Below, in pieces: positions 35,151 through 44,271 of a stretch of DNA of 64,000 bases; the first letter of the stretch is position 1; every line of letters starts with the position of its first letter. The notes beneath the pieces were generated by a model. The model worked only from the letters and a program-made list of their open reading frames with translations, had not been told where the DNA came from and searched no databases. The DNA is from JAFLBI01 sp964616465 (lineage in GTDB: Bacteria; Bacteroidota; Bacteroidia; Chitinophagales; Chitinophagaceae): positions 1-64,000 of the forward strand of contig CAZTTO010000004.1 of NCBI GenBank assembly GCA_964616465.1. Direction: 5' to 3'. A program made the position numbers and the translations under genes.

Positions 35151-35588
35151 CTATTCTTGCCATGTGAAATCGTCTGTGAGTGGAAACCCTTTCATACCCG
35201 CAGAATATTCTGGCGGAGGTGCTGTGAGTTTTCTGGTCTTCATATCCAACCAAGCTCCATCAACAGTAATAATAGCTGCTTGTATTTCATCATTTTTAAT
35301 AACTCTGTGATACATAGTCCACCTAGAATAATCAGCCCTTGCTTTTTGGAGTGCTACTTCAATAGTAATTGAATCTTTGAAACGGACTTCTCTTTGAAAT
35401 AAACATTCTTCACGAAAAATAATAGGCCCTATTGCATATTTAGCAAAAAGCTCAGGTGTAAGTCCCAACTCTCTTAAAATGTGCATGCGTATATAAGCTC
35501 CCCAATCGTAGTAGGCACTATGTCTAACGTGTTGAAGTGGGTCAAGATCACTCCAACGAATTTCAATACTTTTTTTATAGAAGTCCAT
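35151..35588 (-). CDS. Hotdog-fold acyl-CoA thioesterase
   Basis: The 145-residue protein shows the 4HBT hotdog pattern: 'IEIRWSDLDPLQHVRHSAYYDW' elements, with the catalytic 'DLDPLQHV' equivalent to Asp-x-x-x-H-V, and a helix 'RMHILRELGL'. It probably hydrolyses small acyl-CoA or 4-hydroxybenzoyl-CoA-like thioesters. Its start lies a few bases past a terminator of the upstream hydrolase gene, so it may have its own promoter or depend on read-through. Confidence 0.87.
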   Translation of the reverse strand: MDFYKKSIEIRWSDLDPLQHVRHSAYYDWGAYIRMHILRELGLTPELFAKYAIGPIIFREECLFQREVRFKDSITIEVALQKARADYSRWTMYHRVIKNDEIQAAIITVDGAWLDMKTRKLTAPPPEYSAGMKGFPLTDDFTWQE

Positions 35589-35591
35589 AAT

Positions 35592-35615
35592 AAAAAAGCC
35601 GCTTTGTGAGCGGCT
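35592..35615 (-). terminator. Terminator between the hydrolase and thioesterase genes
   Basis: Minus-strand AGCCGC (35615-35610) pairs with GCGGCT (35602-35597), then a run of T. It lies nine bases past the stop of the alpha/beta hydrolase gene. Confidence 0.85.
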
Positions 35616-35623
35616 AAAATAGG

Positions 35624-36472
35624 TTAGTTTGAAGAACCATTTTCTATAAAATGCTGAATGGCTGCAACAATTGCCTTTGCCCCAGGTCCATATAACATGG
35701 TTTGATGATTACCTGGTACTTGAACATATTTACCTTTTTTTAGCAATGCAACTGTTTCAAGTGCATTTTCTTTCGGAAGTAGGGGTGCGCCAAGTGTATA
35801 ATTTTCAGGTCCATGAATAAGAATTGCTGGGTGTTCTATTTTTGTGATGTATTCTTTCCAAGGTTCACTTAAAGCTCCTGTAACAGCTTCAATCATATGC
35901 ATTAGTTGACTTCTTGGCTGCACCTGACCTTGTCCTACCTCTTTCACATCAGCTCTATAGTAGCTTTCCATTTCTGGATACCAAGGAGTATTATAAGGTG
36001 CTTTCTGTGCTTTATCGAGGTAGAAACTAAAACTAGGGTAGGTTTGTTCTAATCTACTCAAAGTAGGAGCTAACATTTCCTTAGTATTGGGATGCATAGA
36101 TAATCCAGCATCCATTAAAATAAGTTGTGAAAAGCGTTTTGGAAAGTGCGCTGCTAAATAAAAACTTAGTAAAGCACCAAACGAATGCCCTCCAAGAATG
36201 ACTTGTTGTACATGTAAAATATCCATCAGTCCAATGATATCCTTTGCATGCGCTTGCATGGTATATTCACTTTCATGCGCATCACTTAAACCTCTACCTC
36301 TTAAATCAACACTAATTAAATGACAAAACCTAGTAAGACCTGCATCAATCAATCCATCAAATGCATGTGCATTTGCTGTGAGACCATGTAACAACAAAAG
36401 GGTAGGGCCGTGTTGCGGACCTTCTAGGCAATGCAGATTCAACTGACCGATTTGTAGGAATTTTGAAATCAT
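35624..36472 (-). CDS. Alpha/beta hydrolase
   Basis: Starting at 36472 gives 282 residues. An earlier in-frame ATG at 36499 lies inside the terminator of the upstream receptor gene and is rejected for that reason. The fold is clear: 'LLLLHGLTANAHAF' (oxyanion loop), the nucleophile Ser97 in 'GGHSFGALLSF' and a C-terminal 'GNHQTMLYG' with the catalytic His. The acid probably lies in the 'IHGPENYTLG' region. Substrate unknown. It follows the symporter-hydrolase-TonB receptor operon but is separated from it by a hairpin. Confidence 0.88.
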   Translation of the reverse strand: MISKFLQIGQLNLHCLEGPQHGPTLLLLHGLTANAHAFDGLIDAGLTRFCHLISVDLRGRGLSDAHESEYTMQAHAKDIIGLMDILHVQQVILGGHSFGALLSFYLAAHFPKRFSQLILMDAGLSMHPNTKEMLAPTLSRLEQTYPSFSFYLDKAQKAPYNTPWYPEMESYYRADVKEVGQGQVQPRSQLMHMIEAVTGALSEPWKEYITKIEHPAILIHGPENYTLGAPLLPKENALETVALLKKGKYVQVPGNHQTMLYGPGAKAIVAAIQHFIENGSSN

Positions 36473-36475
36473 AAT

Positions 36476-36511
36476 TGAAAAAAATAGTGGCACCTCCATA
36501 GAGATGCCACC
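36476..36511 (-). terminator. Terminator of the TonB receptor operon
   Basis: On the minus strand GTGGCA (36510-36505) pairs with TGCCAC (36492-36487) and the stem extends inward with one mismatch; a T-run follows. It starts 19 bases past the receptor stop. Confidence 0.85.
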
Positions 36512-36529
36512 TGCTGATTATGAGAGAAA

Positions 36530-39085
36530 CTACTTTTTAGTATGAGGGATGGTTGCTTTCAATTCAATAGAATATAAGCGTCCAATAGATGGTGAACCAA
36601 CAAATTCTCTTTGTTCAACATTGAAAATATTGCTGATACCTGCACCTAAATTCAATTGGCTGTTCAAAGGATAGCCCGCACTTAAATCGAAGGTTGTAAA
36701 TCCGCCTAATGCACCACGGTCAAAATTTTTGAGGTAGTTTCTTGGCTGATTGGTAAGTGGATTAATACCACCAAATACAACACCACGACGGCCAGCTCCT
36801 GCTGCAGTTCCAATTTGGCTGCCACTATAAAAGTCATATGCTTGTACCCAACGCATAGAAAGATTTAAGAAACCTTTTCCATTGAATACATTTGCAAAGC
36901 TGAGCGCAGAAGCAATTCTGTTTCTTGGAGCGTTCAAACTTTTCTCTTCTAAAGAAACATAACCATCTCTGTTAGCATCGTTCTTGATATTGTCTTTAGT
37001 AATATCACTTCCGAACCAAGAGTATTTCAACGACCAGGTTACACGGTCACTTAAGAAGTAGTTAACACCTAAGTCAACACCGTATGCAGCAACTTCACCA
37101 TAATTGAAATATGTTTGGAAAATACCGCCACTCAAAATTCCAGATGCATTTACAGTTCCAGCAAATGCAGCAGCATGATTCAAAGGAGCATCGCCTAAAC
37201 GAAGCGCTCTACCGCCAACAGCAATTGCCGGACTTAAGAAGTTCTTGCTTTGTCCATAATAACCGTTTACATCAATATACAACTTGCTTCCAATTTGGCC
37301 CTTATAACCAATTTCCCAAGTTCCAATTTGCTCAACTTTTAGTTTGTCAGTCACCAAAGGAGTTGAGTTCACGTTTGCGCCATTTGGTATATAGCTAATA
37401 CCTTCACCATTACCAAATACAATTCCGAATACACTGGCATTCTGGAAGAGAATGATTGGTGCAGCATTTGCTCTGCCATAGGTTAAACGTACACTACCAC
37501 CAGGAACGCCTTTCACGAATGCTAATTTTGGAGCAAATAAGTTTCCAAATACACTATGATTGTCTAAACGAGCTGAACCAATTAAGCGAATATCAGCCGG
37601 TAAAGTTTTTTCTAACTGAACAACACCACCTACTTGACGGATATCTATACGACGATTGAAATCGTTCAAGGATGTTCCGAACGTATTTGGCTTATCTAAT
37701 TGATAATTCATTCCTGCAATCAAGCTTAATCCAGCTTCTTTGAAAGTATAGTTATACTGTGCTTCTGCATTCAAACGACCCGATTGCTCTTTAAATCTTG
37801 CACCATTCAAATTACCTAATCTAAGTGCAAATTCTTCTGCTTGCTCAGGGTTCAAACGACCAAATGTTGGGAAGAATGGGCTGTTTGGATCAGTTAATGT
37901 ACTTCTGGTTCTGTTATAGAAATCGCGGCTATAGGTAGGAATACCATAACTGCTGCCGACATTTGTCCAAGTGTAGTATAACTGTGCAAAAAATCTTGGA
38001 GAAACATATTTCCCTTGTAAGTAAGAGAAACTCCAATCTCTAATTTGGTTTCTTCCTACGTTATTCACAGAAAGGAAGTTATTTACACTACCACCATAAG
38101 AGAAAATTAAATCGCTCTTATTTGTTACGGCATAATACAAATGCGCTTCTCCACGAATATGGCGAAAATTTGGATTAGGATTTCTTTCAACAATTGTTGC
38201 TGCAGGAGCAAAAGCATTACCCGCACCGTATACACTATCAACAAAATCAAAATCTTTACCTGCAGTATATTCACCAGTCAACTTATAAGCCCACTTATTA
38301 TTTATTTTATGCGCAGTTCTAAATCGACCAGTAAATAATTCTCTTGCACCCATACCTAATACAACTGTTGTACCCTGATATTTTCTAGGATCTTTTGTTA
38401 TAGTATTTGCTATACCATTGTGTGCATTGGGGCCATACAAAGCAGAGTTCGGTCCAAGCACAACTTCAAATCTTTCAATATCTTCTTTGATTACAGTATT
38501 CATAATACCAACTGGTAAACCACTTCCACCTGCCATCATACTGTTTCTTCCATCAGTCATCTGAAGAATCTTAGCATTGAAGGCATTGTTGAATCCACGA
38601 GCATTGAAGCCAACACCGTTTACACCAGTTCTAACAAACTCAACCCCTTGTATTTTAGACGCTAGCTCACCTACGTTAAAAGAGGCTGTTTGTTCAAAGT
38701 CTTTGGCAGTGATTACGCTAATTGAAGCAGGTGCTCTTGTAATTTTTTCAGGTCTAAGGGAGGCAGATACAACTACTTCGTCGCCCATACTAGAGCTCTC
38801 TTGCATTGAGACATTTAAAGTAGAGCCAGCACTTGCAGTTTTACTAACATCGCTGTAGCCAACATAAGAAAAAATTAATGTAGCTGAGTTGCCTTTGATA
38901 GAAATTGAATAAGTTCCATCATTCGCAGTGATGGCGCCACCACCGGTAGATTTCACTCGAACAACGGCACCGGCAAGCGCTTGTCCGGTCTTAGCGTCTG
39001 TTACCTTTCCGGTCACAGTTCCACTTTGTGCAGTCACAGTTAATGCATAACTAACCATGAGTAGCAGGGTGATCCATTTTCTCAT
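36530..39085 (-). CDS. TonB-dependent outer-membrane receptor with CarboxypepD_reg domain
   Basis: The 851-residue protein has a signal peptide (about 1-19), a carboxypeptidase-regulatory-like domain ('GTVTGKVTDAKTGQALAGA' region, 20-105), a plug with 'ISVITAKDFEQTASFNVGELA' elements and 'RGFNNAFNAK', and a barrel ending 'RLYSIELKATIPHTKK'. It should import a ligand across the outer membrane with TonB energy. There is no SusD gene beside it, so it is not a SusC/D pair. The two genes upstream on the same strand, an alpha/beta hydrolase and a sodium:solute symporter, overlap in sequence, suggesting one pathway. Confidence 0.93.
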   Translation of the reverse strand: MRKWITLLLMVSYALTVTAQSGTVTGKVTDAKTGQALAGAVVRVKSTGGGAITANDGTYSISIKGNSATLIFSYVGYSDVSKTASAGSTLNVSMQESSSMGDEVVVSASLRPEKITRAPASISVITAKDFEQTASFNVGELASKIQGVEFVRTGVNGVGFNARGFNNAFNAKILQMTDGRNSMMAGGSGLPVGIMNTVIKEDIERFEVVLGPNSALYGPNAHNGIANTITKDPRKYQGTTVVLGMGARELFTGRFRTAHKINNKWAYKLTGEYTAGKDFDFVDSVYGAGNAFAPAATIVERNPNPNFRHIRGEAHLYYAVTNKSDLIFSYGGSVNNFLSVNNVGRNQIRDWSFSYLQGKYVSPRFFAQLYYTWTNVGSSYGIPTYSRDFYNRTRSTLTDPNSPFFPTFGRLNPEQAEEFALRLGNLNGARFKEQSGRLNAEAQYNYTFKEAGLSLIAGMNYQLDKPNTFGTSLNDFNRRIDIRQVGGVVQLEKTLPADIRLIGSARLDNHSVFGNLFAPKLAFVKGVPGGSVRLTYGRANAAPIILFQNASVFGIVFGNGEGISYIPNGANVNSTPLVTDKLKVEQIGTWEIGYKGQIGSKLYIDVNGYYGQSKNFLSPAIAVGGRALRLGDAPLNHAAAFAGTVNASGILSGGIFQTYFNYGEVAAYGVDLGVNYFLSDRVTWSLKYSWFGSDITKDNIKNDANRDGYVSLEEKSLNAPRNRIASALSFANVFNGKGFLNLSMRWVQAYDFYSGSQIGTAAGAGRRGVVFGGINPLTNQPRNYLKNFDRGALGGFTTFDLSAGYPLNSQLNLGAGISNIFNVEQREFVGSPSIGRLYSIELKATIPHTKK

Positions 39086-40053
39086 TTTTTGTTGTTTTTG
39101 TTTTGGTGAATACTTGTGTTTGTTTGTATGAAAGAGGTAATAAGTTGATTGATTTCTTGGGGTTGTTCAAATGCCAACATATGTCCAGCATTTTTTACTT
39201 GTATAATTTGACTGCTACTCCAGTGTTGCTGTACTACCTGAATAAGTTGTTGAAGATTCAGAGTTGGGTGAAGTGCTTTGTTTGGGATGAGTTCATCATT
39301 TTCAGCAAATACTACAAGCATAGGTTGTTGGATTTGATTAGACATGCCCAATACGGGTCTTCCAAGCATGCCAGCTACACCCGCACTTACAGTTTGGGCA
39401 TAAGCATTTAATTGATCAGCACAAGCTATCAGTTGAACTCGATCTTTAATCAGGATTTCTGCTTGTTGAGGGAAGGCAAAAAAGTTTTTTCTAAAGTTGT
39501 TACGAATGGTAGAAGAATCTTGCTTCGTGTAATAACTGGGCGTAGCAAATCCTTTTAGTAAACTTGCTTCTTGTGTTGTAAATGTTTCTATCCCTGCAGG
39601 GGCTAGTAAAATTAAACCTTTACATTGATTTGGGTATTGCGCTGCAAATAGCATAGATAATTGTCCACCCATTGAATGACCCACAAAAAATGCATCCTTT
39701 ATTTTCATTTTTTGCAAGAAATCACTAATAAGTTTTGCATAAATCTCAAGCGTATTCGAAGTATTCTCGATAAAGGCTGCGTCGCTCATGCCGTAGCCAG
39801 GTAAGTCAAGTGTGATGGTTCTATATTTTTTTGAAAGCTCAGGTACATTATTCATCCAATGACTCATATTGCCACCCAATCCATGAAGAAAAAGAACAGC
39901 AGTTCCCTTGCCTTTTTCCTGATAAGCAATTCTTTTTCCTTCTATACGTACGAACTGCACTTCTTTATTGTAGTGTGGCAGGCATTGCGATAACAATGTA
40001 TTGCCTAGCAATACAATTGAAAAAATGGTTATATGAATACTTTTATATTTCAT
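39082..40053 (-). CDS. Exported alpha/beta hydrolase
   Basis: From the ATG at 40053 the protein has 323 residues; a TTG two codons earlier is less likely. A hydrophobic N-terminus (about 5-22) points to export. Catalytic features are 'FLHGLGGNMSHW' (oxyanion loop, near 56), Ser127 in 'FVGHSMGGQLSM', an acid probably in 'VFAENDELIPN' and His in 'KNAGHMLAFEQP'. It overlaps the symporter gene by 11 bases upstream and the TonB receptor gene by four bases downstream, so the three are a tight operon. It may hydrolyse an ester ligand taken up by the receptor (inferred). Confidence 0.9.
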   Translation of the reverse strand: MKYKSIHITIFSIVLLGNTLLSQCLPHYNKEVQFVRIEGKRIAYQEKGKGTAVLFLHGLGGNMSHWMNNVPELSKKYRTITLDLPGYGMSDAAFIENTSNTLEIYAKLISDFLQKMKIKDAFFVGHSMGGQLSMLFAAQYPNQCKGLILLAPAGIETFTTQEASLLKGFATPSYYTKQDSSTIRNNFRKNFFAFPQQAEILIKDRVQLIACADQLNAYAQTVSAGVAGMLGRPVLGMSNQIQQPMLVVFAENDELIPNKALHPTLNLQQLIQVVQQHWSSSQIIQVKNAGHMLAFEQPQEINQLITSFIQTNTSIHQNKNNKK

Positions 40054-41569
40054 TAGCAATTTTGCTTGAAAGTTTTGTCTTGGACTGTATATGTAAAAAG
40101 TGAATACCGAGACCTACAATAAGTGATATTAAAATGGCTGAAGCAGCAGCGATACCAGGATTACGAGTACCCGATTCCATATAAGAACTGATTCTGCCAT
40201 AATAAATCGAAAAGTGGACTATAACCGCAATTATGCTTGCAATAAAAACAGTATTACCGTGCGCATTCGTAAAATAAATTCCGAATAGAACTGGTACAAA
40301 TGCGGCTGAGAAGTATGCATACACTCCATTTTGTGCAAAAATGCCTACACTCAAATCTGGTGCAATGATTTGTTGGTAGCTTAAAATAAATGAAACAACG
40401 GCCAATACTACAATAACAGATCTATTTAGAATTAAGCCTGTTTTACCATCAATATTCAAGCTTGGGAATAGACGAGGAGTAATATCAAGCGTAAAAGTTG
40501 TACTTAGTGCTTGAATGAGACCTTCTAATGTAGAAATGCCTGCTGAAATCATTCCTAATACGAGCAAAATACTTACATACACAGGAAAGTGTGCAATGAC
40601 ATAACTGCTCATAACTGCATCTAGTGCAATTGGTTTAGCATTTTGAATTAAGTTTGGAAACAAAATTCGAGCATACAGACCTGCGAATACAACTAAGAAA
40701 AATAAAGTTTGAACAATTACACCAATCGTTAAGTATTTGTTTACATCACTATCTTTTCTTAATAAAAGTACACGAGTAATGATATGCGGTTGACAAACTA
40801 TTGCAACGCCAACAATTAATTGGCAAAACATAACTTCAAACCAATCTCTAAAAAGAGGGCTGCTTGAATTGATGGGTTTTACTAGTTCAGGATCAATATT
40901 TTTAAGTTGATCAATAAATCCAAAAACGCCATTTGCAAAATGTTCATAGCCTGATGTGAGCAAAAAGATAGCCACAATAAGCATCAGTATTGCTTGAATC
41001 ATATTTGTGTATACCATGCTGTTTGCTCCGCCAAACATCATATATCCAAAGGTGAATACTACAATTCCAATCAACACATATAATGGCTCAATTTGTATCG
41101 CTTTAGAAGTTATTTGCGTGAGCCCCACACAAATCAATACGATAAATGTGATTAAAAGCAATGATAGGAATGCAAAATATAGTCCTAAATTCTTATGCTG
41201 GTAGCGGGTAGACATCCACTGAGCAATGGTTCTTGCTTGTAAGCCAGCTCCAATTTTTCTAAACTTTTTTGAAAATACAACCAATGAAACCATTGCACCA
41301 GCTGGTAAAAACACACCCATTGACAAGAAGCCACTAATTCCGAAATATGCAACAAAGCCAGGGTTTATGATAAAGGTAGCAGCACTTGTCATACCCGCTG
41401 CTAATGATAGTCCAACCGCTAATGGTGAAAATTGAAAAGTTCCAGAAGCATAGTCCTGCATGCTTTTAGTATTCATTCCCCCGCGAATGGCGAAGTATAA
41501 AATGAATAATGCATAGGCGCCTAAGGCCAACCATATCCATATAGTATGATCAAGTGGACTTTGTCCCAT
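40043..41569 (-). CDS. Sodium:solute symporter family transporter
   Basis: The ATG at 41569 yields 508 residues (a TTG at 41581 would add four). There are about 13 membrane segments and the SSS family pattern: 'GLSLAAGMTSAATFIINPG' (first helix pair), 'GLQARTIAQWMSTRY' and 'GGANSMVYTNMIQA'-like stretch. Such carriers use sodium to import sugars, acids, vitamins or other solutes; the substrate is not readable. It is the first gene of the operon with the exported hydrolase and the TonB receptor. Confidence 0.9.
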   Translation of the reverse strand: MGQSPLDHTIWIWLALGAYALFILYFAIRGGMNTKSMQDYASGTFQFSPLAVGLSLAAGMTSAATFIINPGFVAYFGISGFLSMGVFLPAGAMVSLVVFSKKFRKIGAGLQARTIAQWMSTRYQHKNLGLYFAFLSLLLITFIVLICVGLTQITSKAIQIEPLYVLIGIVVFTFGYMMFGGANSMVYTNMIQAILMLIVAIFLLTSGYEHFANGVFGFIDQLKNIDPELVKPINSSSPLFRDWFEVMFCQLIVGVAIVCQPHIITRVLLLRKDSDVNKYLTIGVIVQTLFFLVVFAGLYARILFPNLIQNAKPIALDAVMSSYVIAHFPVYVSILLVLGMISAGISTLEGLIQALSTTFTLDITPRLFPSLNIDGKTGLILNRSVIVVLAVVSFILSYQQIIAPDLSVGIFAQNGVYAYFSAAFVPVLFGIYFTNAHGNTVFIASIIAVIVHFSIYYGRISSYMESGTRNPGIAAASAILISLIVGLGIHFLHIQSKTKLSSKIANEI

Positions 41570-41679
41570 AGTTTCAAGCAATCGCGAACAAATTAGTTAA
41601 AGCTCGAAACTAACTGCTTGAATTCTTGCCAACGTATCCAAAGAATGGGTGAATGTGAAGAATGAAAAGGTGAATAGAA

Positions 41680-42336
41680 TTAGATTTCATGAATATGAAC
41701 CAATTTCTGACGAATTGCTTCAAGTGCCATACTGGTTCTGCTTTGAACTCCTAACTTAACAAATACCTTTCCCCTATACATATCTACTGTTCTTTCTGCA
41801 ATGCCCATTTTTTGGGCTATGTGACTGTAAGTCAGGTCGCTGCAAGCTAAAATTAGAAACTCCTTTTCTCTTTCTGTAAGTTGAATTGGGGGAATAGCAT
41901 CATTTTTTTGTTGATGATCTTGTACTATTTTTTGGGTGGAACCTTGATAATAAATGCCTTTATTAAAAACTTCTTGTAAACAAGTGTCTAGTTCTTTTGG
42001 GCTGCAATTTTTGACCAGATAAGCCAAACAGCCTGACTTAAACATGGCTATAACACTATCATCATCGGCATTTAAACTAAGTGCCACAATTCTTATAAAT
42101 GGAAAGGCCTGATGTAAAAATTCAGCTGCTTCAACTCCATTCATAACTGGCATATTTACATCAAGTAGAATAATGTCGGGTAAATTTGACGAGTCTTCAA
42201 GTTGCTGAATCATTTCCTTCCCATTGAAGGCTTCTAATACTACATCATAATGACCTATGGTTTCGAGTAATAGTGCAATTGATTTTACAAATATTTGGTG
42301 ATCGTCAACTATTCCAACCTTAATTCTTTTTTCCAT
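41680..42336 (-). CDS. LuxR/NarL-type response regulator
   Basis: The start at 42336 ('MEKRIKVGIVDDHQ') gives 218 residues; the longer frame runs back into the kinase gene. The receiver domain (5-120) has Asp11, Asp12 and the phospho-acceptor Asp59 in 'IILLDVNMPVMNG'. The C-terminal LuxR helix-turn-helix (about 145-210) shows 'LTEREKEFLILACSDLTYSHIAQKMGIAERTVDMYR' elements ('AERTVDMYRGKVF'). It is the partner of the histidine kinase whose stop lies two bases before this start. Target genes are unknown. Confidence 0.93.
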   Translation of the reverse strand: MEKRIKVGIVDDHQIFVKSIALLLETIGHYDVVLEAFNGKEMIQQLEDSSNLPDIILLDVNMPVMNGVEAAEFLHQAFPFIRIVALSLNADDDSVIAMFKSGCLAYLVKNCSPKELDTCLQEVFNKGIYYQGSTQKIVQDHQQKNDAIPPIQLTEREKEFLILACSDLTYSHIAQKMGIAERTVDMYRGKVFVKLGVQSRTSMALEAIRQKLVHIHEI

Positions 42337-42338
42337 GC

Positions 42339-43106
42339 TTAGATTTCTTTTGGAATTGTAAGAAGTACCAAAGTTCCTGTTGGAATGTTTGGCAGCCATT
42401 CTACACTACCTTGAAGCAAATTTATTCTCTCTCTTATGTGTAGAAGGCCTACTCCTTTTACACCGTTTTCCTGCTGTTCTAAATCAAAGCCTTTGCCATC
42501 ATCTTTTATTCTAAAAAAGCATTGATGGCTGTTTTGGCTGATTTCAATATCTATTTTTTTGGCTTGTGCATGACGAATTGCATTGTTCAAGGCCTCTTGA
42601 ATTAATCTGAAAAGAATCAGCTGTTTTTCTGGACTGAAACTTAATTCAGTAATGTTATCCAAATGTAAGTATATGGGATGTGCTTGTTTTAAACGTTCAA
42701 TTTCGATTTGTAAATTATCAAGTAAGCTGAATTGTTCTAGCCACTTTTTATTCAAAATTTTACTAAGGTTTCTTATCTCTTGTATTCCATCGTTTAAAGT
42801 AGATTCGGCGTCTAGCAAAGCTTGAGGTGTTGAATTTAATTGTAAACTAGCAACGTTTAATAAGACCTTTGTGCTACTTAGTAATTGACCAATATTATCG
42901 TGAAGTTCTCTACCAATAGACTGGTAGGTTGCTTCTTGGATTTCGTATTTGGATTGTGCTAAAGTAGAGGCAAATTTCTCTTCTAAAGCTTTCTTTTCAA
43001 GTTCAATAGCGTTTTGCCTATTTCTGCTTATGACAACTACCAATAACATGGTTATGCCCATAATAACAACTAATAATCCGGCAACACCAACAATTTGTGG
43101 AAGCAT
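42339..43106 (-). CDS. Sensor histidine kinase (HisKA_3/HATPase)
   Basis: The 255-residue kinase has one N-terminal membrane helix (about 5-27), a short coiled linker and a HisKA_3 domain with the phospho-acceptor His69 in 'GRELHDNIGQLL'. The ATP-binding domain shows 'EALNNAIRHAQAK' (N box), 'DDGKGF' and 'GVGLLHIRERI' (G boxes). There is no periplasmic or PAS sensor part, so the signal may come through the multi-pass membrane protein encoded 10 bp upstream. The response regulator follows directly. Confidence 0.92.
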   Translation of the reverse strand: MLPQIVGVAGLLVVIMGITMLLVVVISRNRQNAIELEKKALEEKFASTLAQSKYEIQEATYQSIGRELHDNIGQLLSSTKVLLNVASLQLNSTPQALLDAESTLNDGIQEIRNLSKILNKKWLEQFSLLDNLQIEIERLKQAHPIYLHLDNITELSFSPEKQLILFRLIQEALNNAIRHAQAKKIDIEISQNSHQCFFRIKDDGKGFDLEQQENGVKGVGLLHIRERINLLQGSVEWLPNIPTGTLVLLTIPKEI

Positions 43107-43116
43107 GAAAGGGGCA

Positions 43117-43770
43117 CTATTTTTTTGACTTGCTAAGATAAGCAGTTAATAGTGAAATGCTAATGAGTCCGTAATAAGAAAAAATTTGGAAAACCTGTAT
43201 AGTGCGGTAAATAGGAAGTGCAAGTGGTAGATCCCAATAACCCGGCATGCTAACTGTAGTCATGTTGATGATAAAACATGCATGAAAAAAAAACAAGCCT
43301 GTTAGGAATATAAAAAATGGGTCTTTGTGCAATAAATGAAACTTGGCTTGGAGTACCTGGAATAGATAGGTGATATACACAAGTATGTAGGTAATACTTG
43401 CAAAACGAAGTGTGAAAGTTGCTACTTGTGTTTGATCGCTAACAATTAATTCAACTACCCAGCCTGTTGAAAGCAAAATTAAACTCGTTAGAATCCAAGT
43501 TCTAAATCTTTGCAATTTTGGGATATCTAGAAATATAAAATGTATAACAAGGACATCTATAACAATAAAAGTATTATAGGCAAGGTTATGCTTGTAGGGC
43601 AAAAATTGAAAAAAGTATCGGTCAATGAGAATGGTAGTTTCATTGAGGCATGTAATGATTAATAAAAAAATTAGCTTGCCGTAAAACTTTGATGGCAGGC
43701 TTTTCATGGTATATAAACCTACCATGAGTGCTAATAATTCAAGGCTAACAAAAAATATTCTTAATTCCAT
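43117..43770 (-). CDS. Multi-pass membrane protein of a signalling operon
   Basis: The 217 residues form about seven membrane segments and begin 'MELRIFFVSLELLALMVGLY'. No family motif is recognised. It overlaps the stop of the upstream secreted-protein gene by one base (TAATG) and precedes the histidine kinase by 10 bp. The kinase lacks a sensor domain, so this protein is a candidate to sense or transmit the signal, by position only. Confidence 0.78.
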   Translation of the reverse strand: MELRIFFVSLELLALMVGLYTMKSLPSKFYGKLIFLLIITCLNETTILIDRYFFQFLPYKHNLAYNTFIVIDVLVIHFIFLDIPKLQRFRTWILTSLILLSTGWVVELIVSDQTQVATFTLRFASITYILVYITYLFQVLQAKFHLLHKDPFFIFLTGLFFFHACFIINMTTVSMPGYWDLPLALPIYRTIQVFQIFSYYGLISISLLTAYLSKSKK

Positions 43771-44186
43771 TACTTTAAAAAAATGTCGGTATTAGATCCG
43801 CAATCTGGAGGACAAACACCTGTATAGTTAAACAGCCGATTTTTATCAGGGCTGCCATTCACTTCTGGTGCAAATACTACATTAATTGTCCCCGTGGGAA
43901 AGGTAGGAGGTTTTTGAGAATTATTATATCGAATCAAATACATCCTAACTCGCTCTATCGTTGAGTTTGTTCGTAAATAAGATAGGAATGTGCTATCTAA
44001 GACAAAGTATTCTGGAAAGAGATGATTTGAATCTATGGTAGATTTGAAGTGATTTCTGTACATAAGTGCATCCGAATAGGCAATTGGTGCACTTGGTTTC
44101 ATATCGCTTTCAGCTTTGTGAACAGCCCATCCACTTGTAAATAATAGGATAGCTCCAATAGTTTGATGTAGAAGGCTCTTTTTCAT
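43770..44186 (-). CDS. Small exported or membrane-anchored hypothetical protein
   Basis: The 138-residue product has an N-terminal hydrophobic segment (about 8-22, 'TIGAILLFTSGWAVH') and a mature part with 'DSTFLSYLRTNSTIERVRMYLIRYN' elements and 'GTINVVFAPEVNGSPDKNRLFNYTG', then 'CPPDCGSNTD', a short Cys pair near the end. No family is recognised. It leads the four-gene run with the membrane protein, kinase and regulator. Confidence 0.7.
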   Translation of the reverse strand: MKKSLLHQTIGAILLFTSGWAVHKAESDMKPSAPIAYSDALMYRNHFKSTIDSNHLFPEYFVLDSTFLSYLRTNSTIERVRMYLIRYNNSQKPPTFPTGTINVVFAPEVNGSPDKNRLFNYTGVCPPDCGSNTDIFLK

Positions 44187-44260
44187 GACCCTAAATTGAG
44201 AAAATCTTTGATTCTGGGATACTGGGAAAACTCCCGTAAAGGAAAGTTAAAAACGCCCTT

Positions 44261-44268
44261 TACTTTTG
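44261..44268 (+). promoter_or_regulatory. TAnnTTTG element on the plus strand with no gene downstream
   Basis: TACTTTTG at 44261-44268 in the context CCCTTTACTTTTGAATCC is very like the SRP RNA promoter (CTCCCTTACTTTTGCAGCC). No plus-strand coding gene follows; a double hairpin with a T-run does. Confidence 0.5.
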
Positions 44269-44271
44269 AAT

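Noticed and set aside
42337..42399. Extended N-terminus of the response regulator
   Set aside because: It lies in the end of the kinase gene and adds no receiver sequence; the start at 42336 is standard.
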